DNA of 64,000 nt from Candidatus Heimdallarchaeota archaeon (GTDB taxonomy: Archaea; Asgardarchaeota; Heimdallarchaeia; Heimdallarchaeales; Heimdallarchaeaceae), in contig JAHLWR010000001.1 in assembly GCA_019057815.1 (NCBI GenBank), positions 24,001-88,000 of the forward strand, in the 5' to 3' direction. Under the pieces are notes generated by a model. That model had not been told where the DNA came from. It did not search any database and was given only the letters and a program-made list of their open reading frames with translations. The translations under genes were made by a program, and so were the position numbers. Positions 51,435 to 62,143 of the stretch are shown here, piece by piece (the stretch's first letter is position 1; every line of letters starts with the position of its first letter).

Positions 51435-53615
51435 ATGAAAGACGCTATCGATACTAGTAGAAAAGGTAAAAAACAGAATAAAAAACAGAAGGAAGAAGAG
51501 ACCTTCGCACCTTTAAGTGTTATCCTAGCTAGAGACCTAATCTTCATGGATTGGACAATCAATTTTGGTTCACAGATATTAGGTATCATTGTTGGAGCTC
51601 TAATAGGATTTATGTTTGGTACTAATTTATTCGACTTATTCTCACAAACTAAAGAAGTTCCTGCTTCAGCTTATCTTGTATATTACTTTGGAATTGCCTT
51701 AAGTGTTGTAGGTCTCACTCTTTATTATATTCAAAAGATGGGAGTAAGATTGAATTCTCCAAAAAAGATTTCATCAAATTGGTTGAATATAATAAAAATC
51801 TCGTTTTTTGGGTTAGCTTTTGTTTTTGGTGTATCATATTTGTACAAAGATTACATTGTCCCTGCTGCATACAAAATTTCAGGAATAGACATACCTATAA
51901 ATGGAGATTCTGGTGACAATGGAAGTACAGGAATTGACATTCAAACTACTAACCAGTACATACTTCTACTCTTCGCTGTTATATTAACAACTGCGGTGAC
52001 AGCACTCCTCTATGCAGGATTAATGTATTCTATGAATCGTAAAATTGATACATTAATTGGTATTGCAATCATAGCTCCAGCAATTTTGTTAACATTCACC
52101 ATGCTGAATAATTCGATACGAGAAAATCTTCTAGAAGGGAGATTTCTAATATTTTTGACGGATTTTGCATATTTTCTTGTTATTTCTATTGTTACGATCC
52201 TAGTCTATCATATGAGTAGACGCATAGAGCTCACTCTTATCGTATTGTTCTTAGGGTACACTTTTGGTTATGGAGGATCTACTAATATAGTAGATCAGAT
52301 CATTGCTCTTAAATGGGGATTTCCTAACTTCTCTGACAACGTTACCACAACTGCTGATACTCTCACTCGTTCATTGCAAATTTTACAATATACAGGTCTA
52401 TTTGGAATGGTGGCTTTTCCTGTCATATTCTATAAGGACACAATACGATTCGGAAAAAATGTTTGGAAAACTATAAAGATACAAGGTTTACACATTCTAG
52501 CTTTTTTAGTAGTTGTTTTGACCATTGACGTATTGATGACTTGGTTAATGACAAGTATAGGCAATATTTTTATTACTCTAATAATTTTCATAGGGCTCAT
52601 TTGGATAGTTAATTCTATAATATCTAAAAGATATGGTAAGAAAAGCTATACTGGTATGCTTGCTACAATGACCAAAGCAACAATTCAGATGAGTGGGGCA
52701 ATGATTCCACCACTTGAAGCACAGTTTAAACTTCTAGAAGGAAAAGCTAGAAGAAGAACCATTACACTTCTGATCACTGGAACTGTCATTCCTGTTACAA
52801 TATATTTTGTAGTTATGTATATTACTACAGCAATTACTTCGCTTACACCTGTAAGTACAGCAATTTTCATGTACACAGTTGTTCCACTTTCGATAGCTGC
52901 TATTGCTTTTGCCATAACGTTCTTCTTTGTTAAAGATCCTCTTATTAAGGGAAAATTTTCCTATCCTATTAAAGCGGTATCAGTTATTGGAGGGATAGTT
53001 TATTTTATATTTGCATGCGACCAATTGATTTTCAACAACGTTGGATATTATCCCCTCTTTGTTCTATTTTACCCACTATTAGTTTATATCCCAATAAGAT
53101 CCAAGAAAAAAGTGGGAAGTTTACTTCTATCCATACCGGGAGAAAACAGAAAAAAAGCACTTCGAGAATTGCTAATAAGAAAAGATATGGAGATTATAAA
53201 ACTGGAAGATCATTTTTACAGCGCCCCTCCAATTATTAAAGTTTGGCTAGCCCTCATTCTGTCAAAACGGGGAGATAGAGAAAAAACAATTGAAAACCTA
53301 TCTGTAATGCTTAAAAGTGGTTTTCCACTAGAGAGAGCTACTTCAGCATTATGTTTACTTTATCTCAAACATCAACAAAGTGAAGAAAAATTAGTTAAAT
53401 TACTGGAAAATGACGTGGATCCAAGTGTAAGAAAAGCAATTGCATATGGTCTTAGATATCCAGATAATTTATCAGAAGAAATGTTTAAACGAATAATCGA
53501 TTCACAACATTATGAGGATGATGCAAGAGTGCAAGAAGTCCTAAAAAAAACCATTGTTTTATTGGATGAACATTTTGATAAGGCAGAAGAAGAAATATAT
53601 CTGGAAGAGATATAG
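51435..53615 (+). CDS. Polytopic membrane protein with C-terminal HEAT-like repeats
   Basis: Many TM segments, then 'DREKTIENLSVMLKSGFPLERATSALCLLYLKHQQSEEKLVKLLENDVDPSVRKAIAYGL'. Confidence 0.75.
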   Translation: MKDAIDTSRKGKKQNKKQKEEETFAPLSVILARDLIFMDWTINFGSQILGIIVGALIGFMFGTNLFDLFSQTKEVPASAYLVYYFGIALSVVGLTLYYIQKMGVRLNSPKKISSNWLNIIKISFFGLAFVFGVSYLYKDYIVPAAYKISGIDIPINGDSGDNGSTGIDIQTTNQYILLLFAVILTTAVTALLYAGLMYSMNRKIDTLIGIAIIAPAILLTFTMLNNSIRENLLEGRFLIFLTDFAYFLVISIVTILVYHMSRRIELTLIVLFLGYTFGYGGSTNIVDQIIALKWGFPNFSDNVTTTADTLTRSLQILQYTGLFGMVAFPVIFYKDTIRFGKNVWKTIKIQGLHILAFLVVVLTIDVLMTWLMTSIGNIFITLIIFIGLIWIVNSIISKRYGKKSYTGMLATMTKATIQMSGAMIPPLEAQFKLLEGKARRRTITLLITGTVIPVTIYFVVMYITTAITSLTPVSTAIFMYTVVPLSIAAIAFAITFFFVKDPLIKGKFSYPIKAVSVIGGIVYFIFACDQLIFNNVGYYPLFVLFYPLLVYIPIRSKKKVGSLLLSIPGENRKKALRELLIRKDMEIIKLEDHFYSAPPIIKVWLALILSKRGDREKTIENLSVMLKSGFPLERATSALCLLYLKHQQSEEKLVKLLENDVDPSVRKAIAYGLRYPDNLSEEMFKRIIDSQHYEDDARVQEVLKKTIVLLDEHFDKAEEEIYLEEI

Positions 53616-53673
53616 TTAAAGGCTTTATCATAGGGCAAAAAGATCTTAGTTAAAAGTAAATAGATAATAGGAG

Positions 53674-54369
53674 TTATTTAAGGATGATTCTAGCATCTAC
53701 AGGGAAGATACCTTGTTCATTGGCTATAATCGGGTTTATGTCCATTTCCGCAATGTAATCTCTATATTCCCATGCCAGTTTAGAAAGTATCACCATTTGT
53801 TCTGCTAATTTTTCTCTGTCAACTTTTACCATACCTCTAAAACCATTTAATAAATTCTGTGTTTTTATTTCTTCTATTGCACTAAGTGCTTGTTCTTTTG
53901 TACATGGACACATTCGAAAAACCACATCACGCAAAACCTCTACAAAAACTCCACCTGGTCCTATCAAAATCACAGGTCCAAATGTTTCATCTATCTGGCT
54001 TCCTATTATCAGTTCTATCCCCTTTTTGACCATCTTTTCAACTAGTATTCCTTCAATTTCTTTATTAGCAAATCGTTGCATATAATCTCTATACACACCT
54101 CTTACCTTTTCTTCTGTATCAAGTCCAATTACAACTGCACCTTCCTCTGTTTTATGTAAAATATGAGGACTCATAAGTTTCATTGCCACGTTTCCTTCGA
54201 AATCATGAAAGGCTTTAACAGCTTCTTCCTCACTTTTTACTAAACACGAGGGAGGTAAAACTAAACCTAATATCTTCAGAATATCCTTTGCTTCATGCTC
54301 TAATAATGCGTTTCTACCAGATTTTTTGACGTTCTCAAATATGTTTATCACTTCACTCATAATCTTCAC
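53674..54369 (-). CDS. acdB: Acetate--CoA ligase (ADP-forming) beta subunit
   Basis: ATP-grasp: ALLEHEAKDILKILGLVLPPSCLVKSEEEAVKA...VAMKLMSPHILHKTEEGAVVIGL...IGSQIDETFGPVILIGPGGVFVEVLRDVVFR. Confidence 0.93.
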   Translation of the reverse strand: MKIMSEVINIFENVKKSGRNALLEHEAKDILKILGLVLPPSCLVKSEEEAVKAFHDFEGNVAMKLMSPHILHKTEEGAVVIGLDTEEKVRGVYRDYMQRFANKEIEGILVEKMVKKGIELIIGSQIDETFGPVILIGPGGVFVEVLRDVVFRMCPCTKEQALSAIEEIKTQNLLNGFRGMVKVDREKLAEQMVILSKLAWEYRDYIAEMDINPIIANEQGIFPVDARIILK

Positions 54370-55800
54370 CTATTGTTTTTTCAAGGGGGATTCATTTACA
54401 TTGTAGCGTTTTAAGAATTTTGCATATTGTGTCAACAATCCCACAGCACGAACAGCTCTACCTGGGCTATCAAAACAGGGAACATCTTCCTGAAGTAATT
54501 TCTCTGTTCCCCAAATTGCTTCGTTGCCCCCTACAAGAGCTGTTAGAAAGGGTTTATCTTTTCTTTTTGAAAGCTCTTTAGTGATTTGTATATATTCCTC
54601 TATATTCAGATTTGGTATGCAAGGAAGGCAAAGATTAACAACACTATCGACGTTAGGATCGCTATATACTGCTTCTAGAGCTATACGATAGTCTTCAGCT
54701 GTTGCACTCCCGGTAATATCAATTGGGTTTTCTGTAGCATAAAAAACTGGGAAGGATTCATCTAGCTTCTTTTGTGTTTCTTCAGAGAACTTTGCTAGTT
54801 TTAAATTACAGTCAGAAACCATATCTGAAGCCATAACTCCAGCACCACCCCCATCTGTAACGATAGCTACTCTATCACCAGCTGGTAAAGGTTGTGTTCC
54901 AAAAGCCAATACGCAATCTTCAAGTTCACCCCATGTAGTAACTCTAATAAATCCTGCTTCAGTGAGAAGATCATCCACTACAGCATCATTTGAGGAAAGA
55001 GCTGCAGTATGAGATGCTCCAGCTTTAGCCCCTGTTTCCGTTCTATTGGCTTTAATTCCCATGATTGGTTTCTTTAACGAAATTTCTCTGACTTTTTCAA
55101 TGAATTTTCTACCATTCTTGAAATCTTCAAGATAAACTAATATCACTTTTGTTTCTTCATCACTACCCAAATAATCAATGCAATCTGCTTCATTAATATC
55201 TGATGCATTACCATAACTTATGAACTTCGATACCCAATTTCCACTACCAAGACGATATAACTGATCAATAAAAGCTGCACCAAAAGCTCCACTCTGGGTA
55301 AAGATCGATACTTTCCCAGATTTTGGTCTTTTAAGTTTTGATTCAGGTAGGAACATTGTATCATAACCAAGTTTAGGAGCATATAATCCTAAACAATTGG
55401 GACCAATAACGTTAATTCTATATTCATTCATTATTTCAAGCATTTTTTCTTGAATCTTTTGCCCCTCAACTCCTATCTCAGAAAAGCCACCAGTTGTGAT
55501 AATTACTTCTCTTATTGCTTTCTTACCACATTCTTCAAGAGCTTTGGGAGCATATTTTGCAGGAACAATAATAATGGCAACATCTACAGTACCTTCAATA
55601 TCTAAGATTGATTTGTACAAAGGATACTTCTTGCCAGCAAGCTCATGTTCCCCTCCTTTAGGGTTCACAAGATAGAGCTTTCCTGGAAACTTTTTCGCAA
55701 AATTCTCTGCAACAACGCCTCCTGGTTTAAGAGGATTAGTAGAAGCGCCAATAACACAGAAACTTGTTGCATCAAAAAAATTCTTGAGTTTATTAGACAT
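54370..55800 (-). CDS. acdA: Acetate--CoA ligase (ADP-forming) alpha subunit
   Basis: FFDATSFCVIGASTNPLKPGGVV...NPKGGEHELAGKKYPLYKSI...NVIGPNCLGLY...SQSGAFGAAF...KANRTETGAKAGASHTAAL; start ATG 55800. Confidence 0.94.
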   Translation of the reverse strand: MSNKLKNFFDATSFCVIGASTNPLKPGGVVAENFAKKFPGKLYLVNPKGGEHELAGKKYPLYKSILDIEGTVDVAIIIVPAKYAPKALEECGKKAIREVIITTGGFSEIGVEGQKIQEKMLEIMNEYRINVIGPNCLGLYAPKLGYDTMFLPESKLKRPKSGKVSIFTQSGAFGAAFIDQLYRLGSGNWVSKFISYGNASDINEADCIDYLGSDEETKVILVYLEDFKNGRKFIEKVREISLKKPIMGIKANRTETGAKAGASHTAALSSNDAVVDDLLTEAGFIRVTTWGELEDCVLAFGTQPLPAGDRVAIVTDGGGAGVMASDMVSDCNLKLAKFSEETQKKLDESFPVFYATENPIDITGSATAEDYRIALEAVYSDPNVDSVVNLCLPCIPNLNIEEYIQITKELSKRKDKPFLTALVGGNEAIWGTEKLLQEDVPCFDSPGRAVRAVGLLTQYAKFLKRYNVNESPLKKQ

Positions 55801-55960
55801 GTTTCTCATTCTGTTCTTTAAATATCTGATTAAAAATATTGTTTTTAGCACATAAATATCATTAAATGTCACGAAAAACGTATTTAAGCACTTATTTAAA
55901 GCTTTAAGCTTTTTTGAGAATTTGAAAAGAGATATAAAGGTGTTATAACCGTAAATAAAT

Positions 55961-56572
55961 ATGGGTCGTAATAGATTTCTATCTAATTTGGTCGCGTTGA
56001 TTGTAAGTTTAGCAATCACCTATCCAATTGTGCATTTTATCGACAATGTTACACGTGGAGGGACTATAAGTGTAAATGCGGGTGCGTTTCTATTCGGTGG
56101 TTTTATACTGGGATTAATTGCCTATAAAAACGATGGAATAAAGATAGCTGCAATTATTTCAATAACGATTTTCATATTAGCTACTATTGTTGGTGTAATG
56201 ATGATAGTAGCTGGAGGAGGAACTATAGGAGATTTCTCACAAGACGTTGTCGAACAAATATTTGGACCAATTTTGGGTTTGACGTTTATCATAATTGGAA
56301 TAATACTCATCGTAGGTTTTGCTATTGCAGCAGGATTGTTCATAGTAGCTTCAGCAATAGGATCAGCTATTGGTAATAGTATTTGGAGAGACAAAGAAAA
56401 GGAACTTGAAGCTAGAGGAGCATATAGTCCAGATGCTTATCAGCCAGCTCAGCAACCTTATCAACAACCCTACCAACAACCACAACAAGCAAGAGTCAAA
56501 CTATGTCAATATTGCGGAACTGAAGTTCCTAGTTCGGATAGTTTCTGTATAAATTGTGGAGCAAAGATTTAA
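55961..56572 (+). CDS. Membrane protein with C-terminal zinc ribbon
   Basis: Four TM segments; PYQQPYQQPQQ linker; LCQYCGTEVPSSDSFCINCGAKI. Confidence 0.8.
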   Translation: MGRNRFLSNLVALIVSLAITYPIVHFIDNVTRGGTISVNAGAFLFGGFILGLIAYKNDGIKIAAIISITIFILATIVGVMMIVAGGGTIGDFSQDVVEQIFGPILGLTFIIIGIILIVGFAIAAGLFIVASAIGSAIGNSIWRDKEKELEARGAYSPDAYQPAQQPYQQPYQQPQQARVKLCQYCGTEVPSSDSFCINCGAKI

Positions 56573-56678
56573 TTCTTTCTCTTTTTCATTATTATTTATG
56601 TTTTTTGAGCCAAAATCACATCTAGATACTATAACATGAAAGACAACTTTTTGTATTTCATTAACATCTACACTCTTA

Positions 56679-57848
56679 ATGACAGATGATACTCCAGTTT
56701 TTTGGTCAGCTCCTTATCAAAAAGAGATATGTGCTAAAATCGTAGAAGTTAATGAAACTGAACTGAGATTCGATCGAGCATTATTTTATCCCGGTGGTGG
56801 AGGTCAACCACACGATTTAGGAACCATGAGCTATCAAGAGTATACACTACCTATCATTGAGGTTTATACAATAGAAGGAGAAATTTGGCATAAAATTGAT
56901 AAGAAAGAGACAATAGATTTTCAAGTCGATGAAGATGTTAAACTAGAACTAAATTGGAATCGTCGATACAATCTGATGAGAAGCCACACAGCTCAGCATT
57001 TATTGTCCTATTACATCAGAGAAATGCATGAATGTGAAACAATCAAAGCTAATTTTGATGAAGGGAAAATAGAAATCGAAACATCAAAAAAACTAAATCT
57101 TAATGATGTGATTAGAGTTCTCGAAGAATCCAATCATCGATTAGAAGAAAATGCTGATGTAATATCGATTATTGTTAATCAGGAAGCTTTCCAGGAAGAG
57201 TATAAGAGGAAAATTAGGGGAAAAACATCTGACGAAAAAAAAGTTAGAATGATACAATTAGGTGATTTTGACCTAGTGTGCTGTGGAGGAACACATGTTA
57301 ATAAAATGGCTGAAGTGAGAGGAATTTTTCTCGAAACAGTGAAAAACAGGGTCATAAAACTCTACACTGGTGGGAAAGGGATTAATTACACTAATAGACA
57401 AAGAGCAAATCTTCATGCGCTTGAAGAAATAACAGAGAAAAAAGATTCAAAACTAATTGAGCTTGTTAATAATAAATTGAAAGAAAATAAAAACCTAGAG
57501 GAAGGAAATATACTCCTTTTGAAATTACTTTTTCAAAAAATTCACACTTGGTCAGAAAAAATACAGAATTATTCTGTGATACTTTTGGATATCCCCACTC
57601 TTGACAGAATAACAGTTCAAGCAGCATTAAAGGAAGTGAGGGAAAAGATATTTGTTGCGATAATAGGCAAAAATGCTATTCTTTACCTTATTTCTACTAA
57701 CGAACGCATAAAAGCAAATGAGGTAATTGATAAAATAAAAGAGAAAACACGAGCTAAAGGCGGAGGTAATGAGGGGTTTGCACAGATGTCAGTCAAGGAT
57801 ATAGAAGAACCTTTACAACTAGTTAGGGAAGTAATATCTTCCCTGTGA
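56679..57848 (+). CDS. AlaX-type alanyl-tRNA editing protein (long form)
   Basis: RALFYPGGGGQPHDLGTM, RSHTAQHLLSYYI, DLVCCGGTHVNKMAEVRG, C-terminal DHHA1-like region. Confidence 0.93.
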   Translation: MTDDTPVFWSAPYQKEICAKIVEVNETELRFDRALFYPGGGGQPHDLGTMSYQEYTLPIIEVYTIEGEIWHKIDKKETIDFQVDEDVKLELNWNRRYNLMRSHTAQHLLSYYIREMHECETIKANFDEGKIEIETSKKLNLNDVIRVLEESNHRLEENADVISIIVNQEAFQEEYKRKIRGKTSDEKKVRMIQLGDFDLVCCGGTHVNKMAEVRGIFLETVKNRVIKLYTGGKGINYTNRQRANLHALEEITEKKDSKLIELVNNKLKENKNLEEGNILLLKLLFQKIHTWSEKIQNYSVILLDIPTLDRITVQAALKEVREKIFVAIIGKNAILYLISTNERIKANEVIDKIKEKTRAKGGGNEGFAQMSVKDIEEPLQLVREVISSL

Positions 57849-57855
57849 AGAATTT

Positions 57856-58851
57856 TTAATACCAATCTTTTTTTGATTCTATATATGTATAAGTTAAAGG
57901 ATCATGTTTATCGTTTCTTTTAACCTTCTTCTCGTCAACTAATTTATTAAGATGAGCAGTCATATTAGCTCTGGGAGCTAGAACATTGTAGGGGTGATAC
58001 CACTTAATTCCTTGTGCACTATGTACTCTTTCTATCAAGTCATCGACTGTTAGAAATTTTCGTTCCATCATAGCCATCACTAATTGACTTTCAAATTCTT
58101 TGAATGCTCTAACTACATCTTCGATGTAGGGTTTAACATGACGTCCTTCTTGTACCAGGTCATGAGCAGGACACAAAACGGAAATTTTTGCTTTTAATAA
58201 AAATTCAATGTTCGAGAACCATTGTTTATAAGAAGCTGAATGATCTATCAAGTAACTATGAGGAAGGGAGGGATAAATACTAAGAGCATCTCCAACAAAC
58301 ATTGTTCTCTCTGTAGTGTAGAAGAACATACTATGACCTAGACAATGACTGTCATAGTTTATGATCATTAATTTTCCATCTCCTAAGTCAAATTTGTCTC
58401 CATCTTTGAAAAGGATATCAGGCTTAAAACGCTCTAATTCATCAAAAGGATCTTTTCTTATAGCAAAATATAATCGTTCTTTCTTTGTATATTTAAAGTA
58501 TTTAACTTTTAATACATTCTTAGGATTTTTTGCTACTTCTTCACATTTTTGATTTATTGCTACTTGGGCTTTTGTAAAGATTTTCTTTAAGCGATAGACT
58601 CCAGCCATGGTATCAGGGTGAGGGTGAGTAAGGAAGATATATTTCACATCTTTAGGATTTTTGTTCCTGTTAACCACAGCTTCTTGAAATAAGGTGTCTA
58701 GTGACCCTTTTGTTCCTGTATCAATTATAGCAAGATTGTCTTTACCTACAAGATAGCCTCTTGTCAGTTCTCCACCATCACCTAGTGGTCCATCAACAAC
58801 AGAAATTGTTTCTTTTAAACTTTTAATTGGATCTCCTATCACTTTTATCAC
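57856..58851 (-). CDS. Metallo-beta-lactamase-fold hydrolase
   Basis: NLAIIDTGTKGSLDTLF...YIFLTHPHPDTMAGVYRLKK...NYDSHCLGHSMFFYTTERTMFVGDAL...LCPAHD. Confidence 0.9.
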   Translation of the reverse strand: MIKVIGDPIKSLKETISVVDGPLGDGGELTRGYLVGKDNLAIIDTGTKGSLDTLFQEAVVNRNKNPKDVKYIFLTHPHPDTMAGVYRLKKIFTKAQVAINQKCEEVAKNPKNVLKVKYFKYTKKERLYFAIRKDPFDELERFKPDILFKDGDKFDLGDGKLMIINYDSHCLGHSMFFYTTERTMFVGDALSIYPSLPHSYLIDHSASYKQWFSNIEFLLKAKISVLCPAHDLVQEGRHVKPYIEDVVRAFKEFESQLVMAMMERKFLTVDDLIERVHSAQGIKWYHPYNVLAPRANMTAHLNKLVDEKKVKRNDKHDPLTYTYIESKKDWY

Positions 58852-58858
58852 TTCTTGA

Positions 58859-59686
58859 CTATTTAGCTTCAGATAATATTACCTTTACTACTTGACTAAC
58901 TTTTTTCATTCTATCGATTTCTTTAGACTTCTCAACTTTAGATTTTTGATAGGCTTTTTCACCTAGTTCTCCAGTTTGTGATTGAACATATAAAATTTCT
59001 AAGTTTCTCTGAAGTTGTTTCATTTTTCTTTCTAAAGCATCAAAAGTCTTTTTCATCTTAGTAAGTTCTATATTCAACTTCATATTAAAGCTTTCAAGAT
59101 TTTTCTTGTACTTAACCTCCATCTCATCGTAAGTCCCTCGGCTTATAGCTTTATCACCTTTTAAAGCTTGAAGACGTTTATACTTTTGACGCTCATTATT
59201 TCGATCTTCAATGATTTGTTCGATGGGTAATATAGCACTGAAATCTTCAAATTCAGCTTCAGTTTTTGTTATTTCACCTATTTCAGATGATAACGTTTTT
59301 ACTTTCGGTTTAGCTTCGCTAGCAGGGATGAGCTTATTTTTCACCCTATCTAGGAGTTTTGAGACTTCATCTTCAAGTTCTCGCTTTCTTTTTAGAAGAG
59401 AATTGTATTGTTCTCGTTTAACAACAGTTTCTGCGATTCTCTCAACTAGTTCATCATCACTTAGCTCTTTCTTCTCTACCTCTTCTTCTATCTCAATAGG
59501 TTCTTCAACTTCGTAAATTACACCGGTAGGAGATGTCTCGTCTTTCTTAACGCTCTCAACAACTTCACTAATCTCAACTTGTTTAGATTCTACTGGTCGG
59601 ATTATTTTAGCGCCACATTTACGACAAAAATTCCAATGGTCTTCGGTGGGGTTACGGCAGAATGGACATTCACTCATATTTATCAC
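58859..59686 (-). CDS. N-terminal zinc-ribbon, coiled-coil protein
   Basis: CPFCRNPTEDHWNFCRKCGAKI followed by long charged helices. Confidence 0.75.
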   Translation of the reverse strand: MINMSECPFCRNPTEDHWNFCRKCGAKIIRPVESKQVEISEVVESVKKDETSPTGVIYEVEEPIEIEEEVEKKELSDDELVERIAETVVKREQYNSLLKRKRELEDEVSKLLDRVKNKLIPASEAKPKVKTLSSEIGEITKTEAEFEDFSAILPIEQIIEDRNNERQKYKRLQALKGDKAISRGTYDEMEVKYKKNLESFNMKLNIELTKMKKTFDALERKMKQLQRNLEILYVQSQTGELGEKAYQKSKVEKSKEIDRMKKVSQVVKVILSEAK

Positions 59687-59762
59687 CTAACTATCATATA
59701 ACATTGAGATATATTTAGAGTTATCCTTAAAAAAGATAACCAAAACAAGCAATGTGATATTG

Positions 59763-60326
59763 ATGAAAATTGTTTGTTGCTCCAAAAACCCTGTAAAGAT
59801 TCAGGCCGTTAAAGAAGCGTTTTCTTCTTATTTTGAGACTTTTCAGCTTGAATCTTTGGACATGAAACCTTATTCTTCTGTCTTGTTACAGCCACTTACT
59901 CCTGAGAAGACTCTTGAATCAGCTGTTAACAGAATAATTACGGCACGTAAGTTGGAAAAAGCTGATTTTTTTGTTAGTCTCGAGGGAGGTATGGGGAAGG
60001 ATCAATATGGAGCTTTTCTTACAGCTTATGTTTGTGTTTCTAATGAAGCTAATGCAAGAAAAATATCCGTTTCTGGTGGGTTTCGAATGCCACTTCCGGT
60101 AAAAATCTACCAGAAATTAGAAAATGATAGAAGTCTAGAGCTTGGAGACATAATAGACATAATTACTGGAGAGAGCAATGTAAAGCAACAAGGGGGATCA
60201 GCAGCTGTTTTTACTGATAATCGGATTCACAGAAAAGATGTTTTCAAACAAGCTGTTATTTTTGCTTTAATCCCATTTACAAGTGATAAATACAAAAGTC
60301 TTGAGATTTCTAATAACAATGACTGA
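59763..60326 (+). CDS. Inosine/xanthosine triphosphatase-like NTPase (YjjX/DUF84 family)
   Basis: MKIVCCSKNPVKIQAVKEAF...DFFVSLEGGMGKD...GESNVKQQGGSAAVFTDNRIHRKDVFKQAVIFALIPF. Confidence 0.9.
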   Translation: MKIVCCSKNPVKIQAVKEAFSSYFETFQLESLDMKPYSSVLLQPLTPEKTLESAVNRIITARKLEKADFFVSLEGGMGKDQYGAFLTAYVCVSNEANARKISVSGGFRMPLPVKIYQKLENDRSLELGDIIDIITGESNVKQQGGSAAVFTDNRIHRKDVFKQAVIFALIPFTSDKYKSLEISNNND

Positions 60327-60355
60327 TTCCTCAAATTATCTAATGAAAGAGTTTT

Positions 60356-61192
60356 TTAGAAATACTCTTTCGTATTTAATACATAATAAGCACCAAAGAG
60401 AAATGCAACAATAGCTATCATTATTACGAGAAATGCTTGCCAGATATCCATAAAAGAACTAGCAATTCTTAAAGGGAACGTTTCTACTGCTACTATTGTT
60501 TTAGTAAGATAACTATGAATGTAATAACTCCCAAAAATATACCTAATATTGTCGAATAGCGAAACAAAAAGTCTGTAACCTGATAGTTCATAACCTAGTA
60601 CATAGATTACTGAGAATATAATCGAACGTTTAGATAAAGTTCCAAAAAAGAGAACAACAGCAATGATCAAAAGAACATACAACATCACAGCTACGCAAAG
60701 ATGGCACAAATCAATAAGACCTGTTTTGAAATCAAATTGAGGATCTGCTGCCCCATATAATAGAAAATTAATAATTACAGGAGGTAAAGATAGCAAAAAT
60801 CCAATTGGAACTAATGACATGTATTTTTGCAGGATTATCCATAATCTTGAAACAGGCCTCGTTAACAGATAAACAATTGTATGATTTTTTTGTTCTTCTC
60901 CTAAGGAGATAGAAGTGAATATTGCTACCAGTATGGGAATAAGAACATAAAGATAAATAATATAGATATTATTTATGAAAAAAACAACAGCATCTTCACT
61001 TGACAATGCCCAGTTATTGTGATTTCCAGAAATCCGTTGAAAAACATAAAATAAAGGTATAATGATAGGCACTAATAAAATAACTTCAATAACTATTATA
61101 CGTTTTATTTTTAAATAACTAAAGAAAGAGTTTTTGAATATCTCTAAATTGAAAGCAAGTTTTCCTGAATTAGTACTTTTCCCTTGTCCCAT
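60356..61192 (-). CDS. ABC-2 type transporter permease
   Basis: GEEQKNHTIVYLLTRPVSRLWIILQKYMSLV and six-TM pattern. Confidence 0.88.
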   Translation of the reverse strand: MGQGKSTNSGKLAFNLEIFKNSFFSYLKIKRIIVIEVILLVPIIIPLFYVFQRISGNHNNWALSSEDAVVFFINNIYIIYLYVLIPILVAIFTSISLGEEQKNHTIVYLLTRPVSRLWIILQKYMSLVPIGFLLSLPPVIINFLLYGAADPQFDFKTGLIDLCHLCVAVMLYVLLIIAVVLFFGTLSKRSIIFSVIYVLGYELSGYRLFVSLFDNIRYIFGSYYIHSYLTKTIVAVETFPLRIASSFMDIWQAFLVIMIAIVAFLFGAYYVLNTKEYF

Positions 61193-61196
61193 TTAA

Positions 61197-62132
61197 TCAC
61201 CTTATAAGATACCTAAACACTGAATCAAGATTATCATCAGTTGATGATATATGAAAAACATTTAATTTGTTAGATTCAATTATTTTGGGGAGTTGCCCAT
61301 AGAATTTTGAGGGGTTACTCGTTTTTACATACAAGACTTCCTCTCCATTCTCATCTTTTATGAAACTTATATTTTGAATGTGAGATAGTGATAGCATATG
61401 TTCAGCAAGCTTTCTTACTTTAACCCCTTTAATTTTTACTTCGTGTGGATATTGATAAATAAGTTCTCTTATTTCATGTATTTTCCCCGAAGCAAGTACT
61501 TTCCCTTGGTAAACTAGCAATATTTTAGGAGATATTTTTTCTATTTCATGTAATACATGAGAGGAAACAATTACTGATTTTCCAGCCTTACTCATATCTT
61601 TTATTAAAAACATAAGCTTAATTCTTGTTACTGGGTCAGCTCCCGCTAAAGGTTCATCCATTATCAATAGTTCAGGATCATGTGCAATTGCTTGAGCGAA
61701 TTTCATTCTTTGCTTCATCCCTTTTGAATAACCTCCAATTGCTCTATCTGCGGCTCCTTCCATTTCAACAATCTTAATAGCTTCGTTCGCTAATTTCACT
61801 GATTCTGAGCTTGAAAAACCATATAGTCTGACTAAGGAGGTTACAAAATGCCTACCTGTTTGTCCATAGTAGAAAGCATCATATTCCGGACAATATCCTA
61901 TTCTCTTGTAGAGAAGCAAGTTCTTCCACGGATTTTGTCCAAGAGTAGAAATTTGACCTTTTGAAGGTTTAATTTGACCAATCATAAGTTTCTGAAAAGT
62001 AGTTTTACCTGCTCCATTTGGTCCCAATAATCCAGTAATTCCACTCTGAATGGTTGTATTAACTTGATTAAGACCTACAACTTTTCCATAGAAACGGGAT
62101 AAATCGACAGCCTCTATTATATTTGCACACAT
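61197..62132 (-). CDS. ABC transporter ATPase
   Basis: GPNGAGKTT, GGYSKGMKQRMKFAQAI, LLIMDEPLAGADP. Confidence 0.95.
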   Translation of the reverse strand: MCANIIEAVDLSRFYGKVVGLNQVNTTIQSGITGLLGPNGAGKTTFQKLMIGQIKPSKGQISTLGQNPWKNLLLYKRIGYCPEYDAFYYGQTGRHFVTSLVRLYGFSSSESVKLANEAIKIVEMEGAADRAIGGYSKGMKQRMKFAQAIAHDPELLIMDEPLAGADPVTRIKLMFLIKDMSKAGKSVIVSSHVLHEIEKISPKILLVYQGKVLASGKIHEIRELIYQYPHEVKIKGVKVRKLAEHMLSLSHIQNISFIKDENGEEVLYVKTSNPSKFYGQLPKIIESNKLNVFHISSTDDNLDSVFRYLIR

Positions 62133-62143
62133 ATCATTTTCAC

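Noticed and set aside
54370-56019. 549-aa version of the acdA ORF
   Set aside because: The extra N-terminal 73 residues are not family-like and overlap the divergent promoter and gene; ATG at 55800 fits the family start.
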